Shown piece by piece: positions 1 through 9,240 of a stretch of DNA of 40,239 nt (its first letter is position 1; each line of letters starts with the position of its first letter). The translations under genes and the position numbers were made by a program. Source of the stretch: Streptomyces griseus (GTDB taxonomy: Bacteria > Actinomycetota > Actinomycetes > Streptomycetales > Streptomycetaceae); contig MUNB01000023.1 of the NCBI GenBank assembly GCA_002154345.1, forward strand, positions 1 through 40,239. The letters run 5' to 3'. The notes under the pieces were generated by a model, which was not told the origin of the DNA, did no database searches, and saw only the letters and a list, made by a program, of their open reading frames with translations.

Positions 1-857
1 GGGCAGGTGGTGCCGATGGGCCGGGGGAGGGGGTGGCGCCGCTCGCCCGGTCGATGCAGCTGCCCTGGCCGCGCGAGGGCCAGGCGAGCGTGGCGGTCGA
101 GGGGATCGGCAGCCTCGGCACCCGGGGCGAGCAGAAGCCGGTGCCGATCGCCAGCGTCACCAAGGTCATGACGGCCTACGTGATCCTCAAGGGCCGTCCG
201 ATGCGCGCCGACGCCCCCGGCGCGACCGTGGTCGCCGATCAGCGGGCGGCCGACGAGTCGTACTCCTCCGTCGAGACGACCGCACCGGTGCTCGCCGGGC
301 GGAAGTACAGCCAACGGCGGCTGCTGGAACTGATGATGGTGCCGTCCGGCAACAACGTGGCCCGGCTGCTGGCCCGTTGGGACGCGGGCGACGAGAAGGC
401 GTTCGTCGCGAAGATGAACCGGACCGCCGCCGCACTCGGCATGCGCGCCACCACGTACACCGGGGTGAGCGGCATGGAGGCGAGTACGAGGAGCACGGCG
501 GCGGACCAACTGCGGCTGGCCCGGGCCGCCATGAAGGACCCGGCCTTCCGGCAGATCGTGGCGACCGGCTCCGTCACGGCCCCGGGCGCCGGGGTGACCT
601 TCCGCAACACCAACAAGCTGCTCGGGCACGACGGCGTCATCGGCCTGAAGACCGGCTCCTCCACCCCGGCGGGCGGCAACCTCGTCTGGGCCACGAGGCA
701 GGAGGTCGCCGGAGTGTCCCGTCTGGTCATCGGCGTCGTGCTGCACCAGCGTGCCGGCACCACCCCGGCCGAGGGCAGCGCCGCCGCCCACGAGGCCAGC
801 CGCGCCCTGATCACCGCGATCCGCGCGGACCTCCCGGATGCGGCGAACAGGGCGTAG
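1..857 (+). CDS. D-alanyl-D-alanine carboxypeptidase (PBP5/DacA type), 5' end cut by window
   Basis: Serine-type penicillin-binding peptidase that trims the terminal D-Ala from peptidoglycan pentapeptides outside the membrane. The three active-site motifs are in the expected order: SxxK in ASVTKVMTAY, SxN in PSGNNVARLL, and KTG in GLKTGSSTPAGG. The frame is open from base 3 with no stop. The GTG at 33 lies only about 30 residues before SxxK and would leave no signal peptide, so the true start and secretion signal probably lie left of the window. The stop is TAG at 855-857. Its 3' end faces the convergent oxidoreductase gene, 24 bp away. The family is clear; whether it has an extra N-terminal anchor cannot be seen. 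Confidence 0.9.
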   Translation, partial: AGGADGPGEGVAPLARSMQLPWPREGQASVAVEGIGSLGTRGEQKPVPIASVTKVMTAYVILKGRPMRADAPGATVVADQRAADESYSSVETTAPVLAGRKYSQRRLLELMMVPSGNNVARLLARWDAGDEKAFVAKMNRTAAALGMRATTYTGVSGMEASTRSTAADQLRLARAAMKDPAFRQIVATGSVTAPGAGVTFRNTNKLLGHDGVIGLKTGSSTPAGGNLVWATRQEVAGVSRLVIGVVLHQRAGTTPAEGSAAAHEASRALITAIRADLPDAANRA

Positions 858-881
858 CGGTGCGGGACGTGCCGGTCGTCG

Positions 882-2087
882 TCAGTGCAGGGTCTTCAGC
901 ATCTCCGCGGAGAACGGGGTGATGTCCGCCGTACGCCCGCCGAGGGTCTTCGCCGCCCACTCGGGGTCGGAGATCAGCGCCCGCCCGACGGCGACCATGT
1001 CGAACTCGTCGCGCTCCATCCGGTCGAGCAGCTGCTCGATGCCGGTGACCTTGGAGTCGTTGCCCTGGAAGGCGCTGAAGAAGTCGCCGTCCAGGCCGAC
1101 CGAGCCGACCGTGAGGGTCGGCCGGCCGCTGATCTTCTTCACCCAGCCGGCCAGGTTCAGGTCGGATCCCTCGAACTCCGGCAGCCAGTAGCGGCGGGTG
1201 GACGCGTGGAAGACGTCGACGCCGGCCTCGGCCAACGGCGTGAGCAGGGCGTCCAGTTCCTCCGGGGTCCGAGCGAGCTTCGCCTCGTAGTTGTCCGACT
1301 TCCACTGGGACATCCGGAAGAAGAGGGGGAAGGCGTCGGAGACGGCGGCGCGGCAGGCGGCCACGATCTCGGCGGCGAAACGGGTCCGGGCGACCAGGTC
1401 GCCACCGTAGGCGTCGGTACGCCGGTTGCTGCCGGACCACAGGAACTGGTCGATCAAGTAGCCGTGCGCGCCGTGCAGTTCGGCACCGTCGAAGCCGAGG
1501 CGCTCGGCGGCGGCGGCCGCGTCGGCGAAGGCGGCGATGACGTCGTCGAGATCCTTCTGCGTCATGGCGCGGCCCTTGGGCTCACCGCTCAGCGACAGAC
1601 CCGAGGGGCCGACCGGCTCGGCGTCCGGGACGGGCCCGGCGCCTTCGGTGCGGGTGACGCCCACGTGCCAGAGCTGCGGGATGATCGCGCCGCCCGCCCG
1701 GTGCACGGAGTCCGCGACGTGCCCCCAGCCCGCGAGTGCGGCCTCGCCGTGGAAGCGCGGAACCCGGTCGCTGGTCCCGGCGGACTCGTGGTCGACGTAG
1801 GTGCCCTCGGTGATGATCAGCCCGACGTCACCGGCGGCGCGCCGGGTGTAGTAGTCCGCCACGTCCTGCCCCGGAACGCCGTCCGGGGAGAACTGCCGGG
1901 TCATGGGCGCCATCGCGATCCGGTTCCGGGAGGTGAGTCCGCGGACCGTGAACGGGCGGGAGAGCGTGGCCGCCGCACGGGCGGCGGCGCTGCTCGCCTC
2001 CGCCGCGTCCCGCACACCTGCCGGGGCCGCCGGTGCTGCCGGGGCCGTCACGAATGTCACGTCTGTCACGTCGGGTTTCCTGTCCAT
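882..2087 (-). CDS. NADH:flavin oxidoreductase, Old Yellow Enzyme family
   Basis: FMN-dependent TIM-barrel ene-reductase that reduces activated C=C bonds with NAD(P)H; the natural substrate is unknown. Visible family blocks are NRIAMAPMTRQF near the N-terminus, the Gln-containing strand IIPQLWHVG, the His pair in HGAHGYLIDQFLW (H205 and H208, substrate-anion binding), and the FMN-phosphate loop VGRALISDPEW near the C-terminus. The frame is open further upstream, but that part is low-complexity Arg/Ala-rich. I chose ATG 2087 (MDRKPDVTDV), giving 401 aa with an Ala-rich leader of about 45 residues before the barrel. ATG 2087 may still be somewhat too far upstream. It stands alone on the minus strand, convergent with the carboxypeptidase. 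Confidence 0.88.
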   Translation of the reverse strand: MDRKPDVTDVTFVTAPAAPAAPAGVRDAAEASSAAARAAATLSRPFTVRGLTSRNRIAMAPMTRQFSPDGVPGQDVADYYTRRAAGDVGLIITEGTYVDHESAGTSDRVPRFHGEAALAGWGHVADSVHRAGGAIIPQLWHVGVTRTEGAGPVPDAEPVGPSGLSLSGEPKGRAMTQKDLDDVIAAFADAAAAAERLGFDGAELHGAHGYLIDQFLWSGSNRRTDAYGGDLVARTRFAAEIVAACRAAVSDAFPLFFRMSQWKSDNYEAKLARTPEELDALLTPLAEAGVDVFHASTRRYWLPEFEGSDLNLAGWVKKISGRPTLTVGSVGLDGDFFSAFQGNDSKVTGIEQLLDRMERDEFDMVAVGRALISDPEWAAKTLGGRTADITPFSAEMLKTLH

Positions 2088-2575
2088 TGCGGGGGTGGTC
2101 CACCCGGCCCCAACGCACTCGTGCCGCGTGGCCATCCCGGCAACGGCTTCGATCCGGGTAAAGAGTGGGCAAAGAACGGAGTCGGCCTCCGGTGCCCTTC
2201 GCGGGCGGCTCATCCCCGCCCCGACGCGGACCGCTCCGGCTTCTCGGGCTTCTCCGGCAGCTTCAGGTCCGTGCAGGCCCCGCGCCGCACCTGATCCGCC
2301 GCGAACGCGGAGACGTACGCGCGCGGCAGCACACTCCGCTCGTACGTCTCGGCCTCGGTCGGCGGCAGGTACGTCGAGCCGCCCGTACGCCACGTCCGTA
2401 CCAGTGTGAGCAACGGCCCCGATGCCCCGCCCTCCGGGGTCACCGCTCTCCGGGCCCCTCCGAGGTGCCGGCGAGACCGAGTTGTGACCTGATCGGCGGC
2501 CGGAGGCCGATGACTTCGCCGGCCGGCACCGGTCATACCCGCGACATCACGCGCACCACGAGAGACGGGACACCC
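2088..2575. other. Gap of 488 bp; possible minus-strand gene remnant at 2210-2413
   Basis: No complete gene is convincing here. On the minus strand, 2210-2413 reads as a 67-residue protein-like tail (YLPPTEAETYERSVLPRAYV, then a Lys-Pro-Glu-rich end). It has normal composition but no start codon with a ribosome-binding site in frame. Upstream of it the same frame becomes Arg/Gly-rich shadow of the DUF4287 gene. It may be the 3' remnant of a lost gene. The rest should hold the promoters of the two flanking, divergently transcribed genes. Confidence 0.3.
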
Positions 2576-2791
2576 ATGACCGACAACGCCGTGAAGGGCC
2601 CTGCCAGTTACTTCCCCTCGATCGAGAAGAAGTACGGCCGCCCGGTCGCGGAGTGGAAGGGCCTCATCCGCTCCTCCCCGCTGACGAAGCACATGGAGTT
2701 GGTCGGCTGGCTCAAGTCCGAACACGGCCTGGGCCATGGGCACGCCAACGCCCTGGTGGCGCACACGCTCGCGGAGGACAGCACCGGTTGA
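2576..2791 (+). CDS. DUF4287 domain protein, 71 aa
   Basis: Small soluble protein matching the DUF4287 pattern: MTDNAVKGPASYFPSIEKKY, then a WKGLI segment, and the conserved tail with LVGWLKSEHGLGHGHANALV. The family is common in actinobacteria as a stand-alone protein or beside DUF5655; its biochemical role is not established. ATG 2576 is chosen because the conserved domain starts immediately there; the frame continues upstream only as low-complexity sequence. It is a single gene, 144 bp before the deacetylase. Confidence 0.8.
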   Translation: MTDNAVKGPASYFPSIEKKYGRPVAEWKGLIRSSPLTKHMELVGWLKSEHGLGHGHANALVAHTLAEDSTG

Positions 2792-2935
2792 TCCTCACGT
2801 CGCGGAACACCGTCGTATGTCGCCGGTTGCCTGCAGATATGTCCGCGCTCGGTAACCGAGGCATCCCGCCGGGCCCTTCACCTGTCTGGATGGGTGCACG
2901 GCATCGGGTGGACACGGCAAAAGGGGCGGGCGGAC

Positions 2936-3706
2936 ATGGCGAAGCACAAGGGACGGGCCTGGCACAGCAGGCTCCTCGCGGCGGCGCTCGGCGTGACGGC
3001 GCTGGCCGCCGCCACCTCGGTGTGGACCGCCCAGGCCGACACCACCGGGCAGCCGAAGGGCGGCGACTCCGCGGCGGCCGCCGAGGAACGACCCGTGAAG
3101 AAGGTGGCGGCGGAGATCGCGCACGCCTCGGAGGCCGGTCCGCGTGGCGTCAACATCACCATCGACGACGGGCCGGACCCGGTCTGGACGCCGCAGGTGC
3201 TGCGCCTGCTGAAGGACCAGGGCGTGAAGGCCACGTTCTGCATGGTCGGCACCCAGGCCCGGGCCTACCCGGACCTGGTCAAGGCGGTCGTGGCGGACGG
3301 CCACCGGCTCTGCAACCACACCGTCTCGCACGACACGACCATGGACACCAAGCCCGAGGCCTACCAGCGGCAGCAGATCCTGGACGCCGAACGCATGATC
3401 ACCAAGGCGTCCGGAGGCGTCCGTTCGCAGTACTACCGGGCCCCGGGCGGTGCGTTCACCCCGTACAGCCGGAAGCTCGCCGCCTCCCACGGGATGCGGC
3501 CGCTCGGCTGGAACGTCGACACCAAGGACTTCGAACATCCCGGCGCCGCCACCATGGTCGCCACCGTCAAGCGCGAGATCGCCAACGGGCCGACCGTCCT
3601 CTTCCACGACGCGGGAGGAGAGCGCTCCGAGACCGTGGCCGCTCTGCGCGAGGTCCTGCCCTGGCTGAAGGAGCAGGGGTACGCGTTCGGCTTCCCGGTG
3701 CGCTGA
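2936..3706 (+). CDS. Secreted polysaccharide deacetylase (NodB/CE4)
   Basis: Metal-dependent de-N-acetylase acting on chitin or peptidoglycan outside the cell. From ATG 2936 (256 aa) it opens with a signal peptide: Lys/Arg, then an Ala-rich core, then WTAQA. The CE4 motifs follow in order: TIDDGPDP (catalytic and metal Asp77/Asp78), HTVSH (metal His128/His132), RAPGG, the DTKDFEHPG strand, and LFHDAGG with the catalytic-side His. All key residues are present, so it should be active. An earlier in-frame ATG at 2894 would put 14 extra residues before the signal peptide and is rejected. Exact substrate cannot be told. Confidence 0.92.
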   Translation: MAKHKGRAWHSRLLAAALGVTALAAATSVWTAQADTTGQPKGGDSAAAAEERPVKKVAAEIAHASEAGPRGVNITIDDGPDPVWTPQVLRLLKDQGVKATFCMVGTQARAYPDLVKAVVADGHRLCNHTVSHDTTMDTKPEAYQRQQILDAERMITKASGGVRSQYYRAPGGAFTPYSRKLAASHGMRPLGWNVDTKDFEHPGAATMVATVKREIANGPTVLFHDAGGERSETVAALREVLPWLKEQGYAFGFPVR

Positions 3707-3738
3707 GCGAGGCCGGCCCGTACCGGACGACGTGACCG

Positions 3739-4395
3739 TCAGTTGGTCCAGACGACGGGGTTGTCGCTGTAGGTGTCGCCTTCGTCGTATTCGGCGCCGG
3801 TGACGGGTGCGGTCTTTGTTGCGGCGAGGGAGCAGGTTTCGTAGGTGGCGCCCTTGGTGGTGAAGTCGCGGGGTGCGGTTTCGCGGTCGCACTTGCCGGG
3901 GATGTCGCCCATCAGGATGACGCCGGTGCCCGCGCCGCCGTCCAGTACTCCGTCGAGCTTGAGTGAGGCGTACGAGAGGTCGGTGCCGCCGACGTTCTCC
4001 ACCTTCATTTTGATGAAGTAGGGCGTCATGCCTTTCGCCTTGTCACCGAAGGCGGCCATGTCGGATGCGGCGCCCTTCTCGATGGCGGTGACGGTGACGG
4101 CGATGGTGCCCTGTTTGTCGCTCGTGTACCGGAACGGCAGGACGGCCCGGTCGCCGGTCTTGAGCTTGGTGCCCGGTGCGGTGACGTCGCCCGCGGGGGC
4201 CTCGCCGCCGTCGCCGCTGTCGTCGGTCGGGCTTTCGCTGCTGGGTTCGGACGAGGCCGGGGCCGAAGCGGACGCCGACGCGGACGCGGCCGGAGACTCC
4301 TTCGCGGCCGACTCGCCGTCGTCGCCGTTGCAGGCCGAGAGTCCGAGCCCCAGGGCGACCGCAGAAGCCGCGAAAACGATGCGTCGCTTGTGCAC
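3739..4395 (-). CDS. Secreted lipoprotein with Ser/Ala linker
   Basis: A lipoprotein of 218 aa. The start is GTG 4395 (MHKRRIVFAA), with a GAGG ribosome-binding site 9-12 nt upstream; the ATG at 4455 adds 20 residues before the signal peptide and is less likely. The signal ends in the lipobox LSAC, predicting lipidation of that Cys. A low-complexity Ser/Ala/Pro/Glu linker (about residues 30-70) then tethers a beta-rich domain (about 80-218) with three Cys after the lipobox. The fold recalls DUF4352-like extracellular domains, but I cannot assign it firmly. No function is known; it is convergent with the deacetylase. Confidence 0.8.
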   Translation of the reverse strand: MHKRRIVFAASAVALGLGLSACNGDDGESAAKESPAASASASASAPASSEPSSESPTDDSGDGGEAPAGDVTAPGTKLKTGDRAVLPFRYTSDKQGTIAVTVTAIEKGAASDMAAFGDKAKGMTPYFIKMKVENVGGTDLSYASLKLDGVLDGGAGTGVILMGDIPGKCDRETAPRDFTTKGATYETCSLAATKTAPVTGAEYDEGDTYSDNPVVWTN

Positions 4396-4526
4396 TGTTA
4401 CTACCTCACTACCGATGTACGAGAGTTTCGAGAAGGGTTCCGCTGTGACACGCATGCTGTCACCTCGCGGAATACGTCGGGTACACGCCAGGAGCGTCGC
4501 CGGGTACCCCGCCGTCCGGGAACGGC

Positions 4527-7500
4527 TCAGTGGATCGTGTCACGCAGGGCGGCCGCCTCGTCGTCCAGGTCCTTCGCGCCGCCCGGGTCCCCCGCCGCCG
4601 CCCGCAGCCGGGCGAGCTTCTCCAGCACACCCGCGAGCAGATACGGATAGTCGATCCCGCGGGCCACCGCGACCGCGTGCTCCCCCTGGACGATCGCTGC
4701 CGCCAGGGCAGGGGCGTCGTGACCGTCCTGGGCGTCCTGGCCGTCATGGAGTTCGTACAGACGGGCGTCGAGCAGGTCGACGAGAACACGGGTCTCGAAC
4801 ATGGGGTCGTGGAGTGCGCGCGCGACCTCGACGCCTTCCAGGAGCCGGCTCCGCGCCTCGGCGAACTCGCCCCGGGCCAGGTGGAGACAGCCCCAGGCGT
4901 GAGCGGTGTAGAACGGGCCCGACGCCCCGATGCCCCGGGCACACTCGGTCAGTTCGGCGAACGACTCCTCGGCCTCCTGATGCCGGCCGAGTGCGAGCTG
5001 CGCCTGGCCCAGCCAGTAGGTGTCCCGTGCGATCAGGGTCCGGATCCCCTGCTTCCGCGCCCCGGCGACGATCTCCGTGAGGACCGCCACCGCGCGTTCC
5101 GGCCGGCCCGCCTGCAGATGGGCCAGGCCGACCTGGGAGTACGCGTGCAGTGCCGCCGCCGCCTGACCACCCGCGTCGAGCCGTTCGTAGGCCTCGCGGC
5201 CCGCCGTGATCGCCTCGGTCAGACGGCCGTTGGGCACGAGGAAGAACGGCGCGTTGCTCAACGCCTCCAGATAGCCCCGCCGGTCACCGATCCGCTCGAA
5301 CAGGCCCATGGCCTCGGTGTTGGACTCCTCGGCCGGACCGTAGCGCCGCCGGGTGTAGAGAAGCCCGGCCATCGAGATGAGCAGCCGGGCCCGGCCCCGC
5401 AGATTCCCCGCGGCCCTGGCCAGCCCCATCGCCGTGTCGTAGCACTCCTGCCAGTCGTCGAAGTACCGCTCCGTCTCGAACAACACGTGCCCGCCCACGG
5501 CCAGTTCCCAGCACAGCTCGTCGCGGCCCAGCTCCGCGGCCTGCCGCACACCTGCCATCAGGGAGGCGCGTTCCGCGTCCAGCAGCTCCATCGGCGGTAC
5601 GGAGGTCGGCAGGCCGGCCTCCACCCGCGCGGGCTCCCACCTATCGGCGTCCTGCTGGAACATGTTCTGCCCCATGTGGTCACGGTCGGCGATGTCCGTG
5701 AAGGCCAGGAGCGCGCCGAGGACCCGGACGACGGACCCGTCCCGGGCCGCCGCCGTCTCCTCCGCGTCCGCGCGCTCCCGGGCGTACGCGCGGATCAGGT
5801 CGTGGAACGCGTAACGTGCCTGTCCGCCGTACGGCGTTCCGGAGGCATCGGGCAGGCGGACGTCGAGCAGATGGACGTCCACCAGTTCGTCGAGGAGCTC
5901 CTGGGCCTCCCGCAGTTCGGTGTCGACGGCGGCCGCCGCCGCCCAGAGCGGGAAGTCGGGCGCCTCCAGCAGCCCCAGGAGCCGGAACAGCCGCCGTGCG
6001 CCGGGCCGCAGCCCCTCGTAGCTCAGCCCGAAACTGGCCCGTACTTCCAGGTCGCGATAGCGCAGCGCGTCCAGCCGGTGCTGTTCGTCCGCCAGCCGGG
6101 ACACGAGATCCGCCGGGCGCCAGTGCGGCCGGGACACCAGCAGCGACCCGGCGATCCGCAGGGCGAGCGGCAACCGCGCGCACAGCCGCACGAGTTCGGA
6201 CAGCTCCGCCCCGGAGGCGGAGGCGAGCCGTCCGCCGGTGCTGCCGCGCAGCAGGGCCGCGCTGTCGGCCTCGGACATCTCACGGAGTTCGACCCGGTGC
6301 GCACCGCCCAGACCTCCCAGCCGTACGCGACCGGTGGCGATCACCCCGCACGTACCGCTCGCCGGCAGCAGGGGAGCCAACTGCGCCTCGTTGTAGGCGT
6401 CGTCGAGCACCACCAGGATCCGCCGTTCCGCGAGCAGCCCCCGGTAGAGGTCCACGCGCTCCTCCGGATCGTCCGGAACGGCGGTGGCGGGGACGCCCAG
6501 CGCCCGCAGGAAGCGGCCGAGCACGGCGGTCGCGGAGGCCGGCTGCGTACGGGTACCGGCGAGCGCCGCGAAGAGCCGGCCGTCGGGATACGCGGACCGC
6601 AGCCGGTGCGCGGCCTGCACCGCGAGGGCGGTCTTGCCGACCCCGCCGGGGCCCGAGACCGTCACCGTCGCGGCGGGTTCGTCGGCGGCGTGCCGCGTAC
6701 GGAGCACCGCCTCGATCTCCGCCAACTCACGCTCCTGCCCGCTGAAATCGCCGAGCGCGGGGGGAAGCATCCGGGCACGGGCGACGTCAGCCCGAGCCTG
6801 CTCCTCGGATACGAGCACCGGGAGGTCCGGCGCGGGGCCAGGTGCGGTGCCCGGACCGGGGCCGGGCGCAGGGTCCGGATCCGGGCCCTCGGCCGTGACC
6901 GCCGTCCGGTCCGGCGCGAGGTCCGGCGCAGGGCGCTGCGCAGGGTCATCGGCGGCGAACGCCGTCCGGCCCGGCGCGAGTTCGTCCGCCGCGACTCCCA
7001 CCCGGTCCGGCGTGGGGCCGGGCGTAGTGACCGCTGTCCGGTCCGGCGCACGGGCCTCGGCCCCGACCGTCACGCGGTCCAGCGCGGGATCCTCGCCGAG
7101 GACGGCCCGGTGCAGGTCCCGCAACCGGTGCCCCGGCTCCAGCCCGGTCTCCTCGACCAGGATGTCCCGGACCTTGAGATAGGCCAGCAGCGCGTCCGCC
7201 CGCCGGCCGCAGCGGTACAGCGCGAGCATGAGCTGGGCCCACATCCGCTCGCGGAACGGGTGCTCCATCGTCAGCGCGGTCAGCTCGCCCAGCACCTCGC
7301 CGTGCCGGCCGAGCAGGAGATCGACGTCGACCCGCTCCTCCAGTACGCCGAGCCGCAGTTCATCGAGTCGGGTGGCCTCCGCCCGCAGCGCCGGTACGTC
7401 GGCGATCTCGCCGAACGCGGGGCCCCGCCAGAGCCCCAGGGCCTCGTCGAAGAGCCGGCGCGACCGCTCGTGGTCACCGGCGGCCGGCGCGGCCCGGGCA

Positions 7501-7817
7501 GCGCCCGCCAGGTCCTCGAAGCGCGCCGAGTCCAGCTCGCCGCGGTCGGCGCGCAGCCGATAGCCCCGGCCCTCCCGGGTGATGCGCCCCGGATCTCCCA
7601 GGCGACGCCGGAGGCGGTGGACGTAGGTCTGCACGTTCTTGGTGGCACTCTTCGGCTGCTCCGCGCCCCAGACCGCCTCCACCAGCGCGTCGTCGGTGAC
7701 CGTCCGGCCCGGCCGGCTCAGCAGGACCGCCAGGAGCATCTGCCCTTTCGGCGTGCCCAGTTCCAGCGGTACACCGGCCCGCCGCACGGTCAGCGGACCC
7801 AGTACCCCGAAGTCCAC
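4527..7817 (-). CDS. AfsR-like SARP/NB-ARC/TPR transcriptional regulator
   Basis: 1,096-aa multidomain regulator of the AfsR type. Residues 1-90 form an OmpR-like winged helix (VWGAEQPKSATKNVQTYVHR) and about 95-240 the BTAD domain. About 245-335 is a Pro/Ala/Asp-rich linker with repeated APDRTAV-like units. The NB-ARC ATPase follows, with Walker A GPGGVGKT at 389-396 and Walker B ILVVLDDAY. The C-terminal ~450 residues are TPR-like helical repeats. AfsR proteins bind promoters of small SARP-regulated genes and integrate phosphorylation signals; the target here is not shown. GTG 7817 starts right at the DNA-binding domain. It is divergent from the small membrane-protein gene at 7930, a plausible target. 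Confidence 0.9.
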   Translation of the reverse strand: MDFGVLGPLTVRRAGVPLELGTPKGQMLLAVLLSRPGRTVTDDALVEAVWGAEQPKSATKNVQTYVHRLRRRLGDPGRITREGRGYRLRADRGELDSARFEDLAGAARAAPAAGDHERSRRLFDEALGLWRGPAFGEIADVPALRAEATRLDELRLGVLEERVDVDLLLGRHGEVLGELTALTMEHPFRERMWAQLMLALYRCGRRADALLAYLKVRDILVEETGLEPGHRLRDLHRAVLGEDPALDRVTVGAEARAPDRTAVTTPGPTPDRVGVAADELAPGRTAFAADDPAQRPAPDLAPDRTAVTAEGPDPDPAPGPGPGTAPGPAPDLPVLVSEEQARADVARARMLPPALGDFSGQERELAEIEAVLRTRHAADEPAATVTVSGPGGVGKTALAVQAAHRLRSAYPDGRLFAALAGTRTQPASATAVLGRFLRALGVPATAVPDDPEERVDLYRGLLAERRILVVLDDAYNEAQLAPLLPASGTCGVIATGRVRLGGLGGAHRVELREMSEADSAALLRGSTGGRLASASGAELSELVRLCARLPLALRIAGSLLVSRPHWRPADLVSRLADEQHRLDALRYRDLEVRASFGLSYEGLRPGARRLFRLLGLLEAPDFPLWAAAAAVDTELREAQELLDELVDVHLLDVRLPDASGTPYGGQARYAFHDLIRAYARERADAEETAAARDGSVVRVLGALLAFTDIADRDHMGQNMFQQDADRWEPARVEAGLPTSVPPMELLDAERASLMAGVRQAAELGRDELCWELAVGGHVLFETERYFDDWQECYDTAMGLARAAGNLRGRARLLISMAGLLYTRRRYGPAEESNTEAMGLFERIGDRRGYLEALSNAPFFLVPNGRLTEAITAGREAYERLDAGGQAAAALHAYSQVGLAHLQAGRPERAVAVLTEIVAGARKQGIRTLIARDTYWLGQAQLALGRHQEAEESFAELTECARGIGASGPFYTAHAWGCLHLARGEFAEARSRLLEGVEVARALHDPMFETRVLVDLLDARLYELHDGQDAQDGHDAPALAAAIVQGEHAVAVARGIDYPYLLAGVLEKLARLRAAAGDPGGAKDLDDEAAALRDTIH

Positions 7818-7929
7818 AGCAGCCCCCCGTCCTCGACGGCAACTCTAACGACCGCCGGTCGCACAGGGTTCGCGCCCGCCAGTAGAGTTCGATGCTTGTT
7901 CGATTCGCTGCGAGGTGGGGGGATGGCTG

Positions 7930-8445
7930 GTGGGAGCACAACTGAGAGGTACCGCAGAGGAGTTGGCTGCGATGCTGTGGCGGGAGCACACCCTGTACCG
8001 GGAGCGGTCCGGGGGGATGGTCATCCGGGGCGAGCACGTGGAGCGGTGGATCAGTCTGGCCCCGGCGGGCGGCTCGGGCGAGGTTCTCGTACGCGCCGGG
8101 CGCATCCTGGACGGCGGCACCACCGCTCCCGCCCGTTCGGAGGCCGTGGTGCCCCTCTCCGCGGGGATGGGCCCGCTCGCCGCGACCTGCCGACGCCTGC
8201 TGGCCGAGACGGCGGCCGACGCGGTACGGGTGCCTCCGGGCCGGGCGGCGTCCGGGCGGTCCGACCGGCCGGGGCGGTCACAGCGCTCCCGGCGGTCCGG
8301 GAAGCCCCGTCGGCCCCGGAGATCCGAGCGGCGGAACGGCAGGCAAAGGCACACCGGTTTCGGCTCATGGGTGGTCATGGCCTGCGTCGTGGGCGTGATC
8401 GCCCTGTACGTCTACAGCACCTACGGCACGGTGCATCACTACTGA
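7930..8445 (+). CDS. Small membrane protein of unknown function
   Basis: 171-aa protein not recognised as a named family. GTG 7930 (MGAQLRGTAEELAAM) is chosen because GAGGTGGGGG sits about 8 nt upstream; GTG 7915 is an alternative. The N-terminal ~110 residues are soluble and mixed alpha/beta. A strongly basic Arg/Ser/Gly linker (about 113-142) follows, then one hydrophobic helix (WVVMACVVGVIALYVYSTY), leaving a very short His-rich tail. The arrangement suggests a tail-anchored cytoplasmic domain. It is divergently transcribed from the AfsR-like regulator with about 110 bp between, so it may be regulated by it. Confidence 0.6.
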   Translation: MGAQLRGTAEELAAMLWREHTLYRERSGGMVIRGEHVERWISLAPAGGSGEVLVRAGRILDGGTTAPARSEAVVPLSAGMGPLAATCRRLLAETAADAVRVPPGRAASGRSDRPGRSQRSRRSGKPRRPRRSERRNGRQRHTGFGSWVVMACVVGVIALYVYSTYGTVHHY

Positions 8446-8519
8446 CCCCGTCCCATGACGATGCGGGAACTGCGGCGCGGCAACGGTGACGTGGGAGCGG
8501 TGACGCGGCGAACCGGAGA

Positions 8520-9137
8520 TCAGGACGGGCGCCGGGCGGATGCCTCCAAGGAGTCGAGCCAGCGGACGAGGCGCGCGCCCTCCCGGGTCATGATCTCCGG
8601 CTCGCGCAGGGCGTTGGCCAGGAGCGACATGCCCTGGTAGCCGGCGACGAGGGTGACGGCGAGGCCGTCCGGGTCGGGCAGGCCGAGGGCCCGGAACTGG
8701 TGCCCGGCCCAGTCGAGCAGTCTCCGGATCACCGCGCCGGCCTCCACGTCGAGCGTCCCGTCGGGGCGCTTGTCGAGTTCGACGGCCAGGGTGCCGGTGG
8801 GGCAGCCGTACCGGGCGGCGATGTCGCGCCGGCCGACCCAGGCCTCGATCAGGGCCTTGAGCCGGTCGAGCGGGTCGGGCAGTTCGTCGAGCCGGCGGGT
8901 GAGCTCCTCCAGGTGCGCGCTGTGTTCGGAGAGTGCGGCCCGGACGAGTTCGTCCTTGGTCTTGAAGTAGTAGTAGACGTTCCCGACGGGGACCTCGGCC
9001 ACGCGCGCGATGTCGGCGAGGGTGGTCCGTTCGACGCCCTGCTCGTGCAGGACCTGGGCCGCGGCGGCGGTGAGCCGCCGTCGCTTGTCGGCTCCGCGGG
9101 CCCTCCGGGAGCCCTGAGGCTCAACTGAGTCAGTCAC
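8520..9137 (-). CDS. TetR-family transcriptional regulator
   Basis: 205-aa repressor with the N-terminal TetR helix-turn-helix (TTLADIARVAEVPVGNVYYY, then FKTKDEL) and a divergent all-helical C-terminal ligand domain containing YGCPTGTLAVEL. I start at GTG 9137 (MTDSVEPQGS). A -10-like TATAGT ends 7 nt before this codon, which predicts a leaderless mRNA and agrees with the lack of a ribosome-binding site. It is divergent from the NAD(P)-binding reductase gene. The shared 150-bp spacer carries inverted and tandem repeats suited to TetR binding, so it probably represses itself and that reductase in response to a small electrophile or aromatic inducer (inferred). Confidence 0.88.
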   Translation of the reverse strand: MTDSVEPQGSRRARGADKRRRLTAAAAQVLHEQGVERTTLADIARVAEVPVGNVYYYFKTKDELVRAALSEHSAHLEELTRRLDELPDPLDRLKALIEAWVGRRDIAARYGCPTGTLAVELDKRPDGTLDVEAGAVIRRLLDWAGHQFRALGLPDPDGLAVTLVAGYQGMSLLANALREPEIMTREGARLVRWLDSLEASARRPS

Positions 9138-9144
9138 CCAACCA

Positions 9145-9150
9145 ACTATA
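9145..9150 (-). promoter_or_regulatory. Probable -10 box of the tetR gene, leaderless start
   Basis: Minus-strand TATAGT with 7 nt to the GTG start at 9137. That spacing would place transcription initiation at the start codon. No convincing -35 is seen. Confidence 0.45.
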
Positions 9151-9188
9151 GACAGCGCCCCGGAGGTCCGTGCTAGCGTCATTCAAGT

Positions 9189-9226
9189 CAGCCAACTAAC
9201 TAACTAACTAACTGACTAACTGGCTG
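9189..9226. promoter_or_regulatory. AACT tandem repeat flanked by CAGCC/GGCTG; probable TetR operator
   Basis: Seven 4-bp units (AACT five times, GACT, AACT) at 9194-9221, bracketed by the inverted pair CAGCC (9189-9193) and GGCTG (9222-9226). It lies just after a TAGCGT -10-like box (9173-9178, plus strand) of the reductase gene, where a repressor would block transcription. The binding role is inferred. Confidence 0.5.
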
Positions 9227-9240
9227 ACCGGTGATCCAGC

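Noticed and set aside
885-2294. Long plus-strand frame (469 codons) across the Old Yellow Enzyme gene
   Set aside because: Antisense shadow of the real gene, with Gly/Arg/Val-rich composition and no motifs.
4530-8489. 1,319-codon plus-strand frame opposite the AfsR-like gene
   Set aside because: High-GC antisense shadow; the minus strand carries intact HTH, BTAD and NB-ARC motifs.
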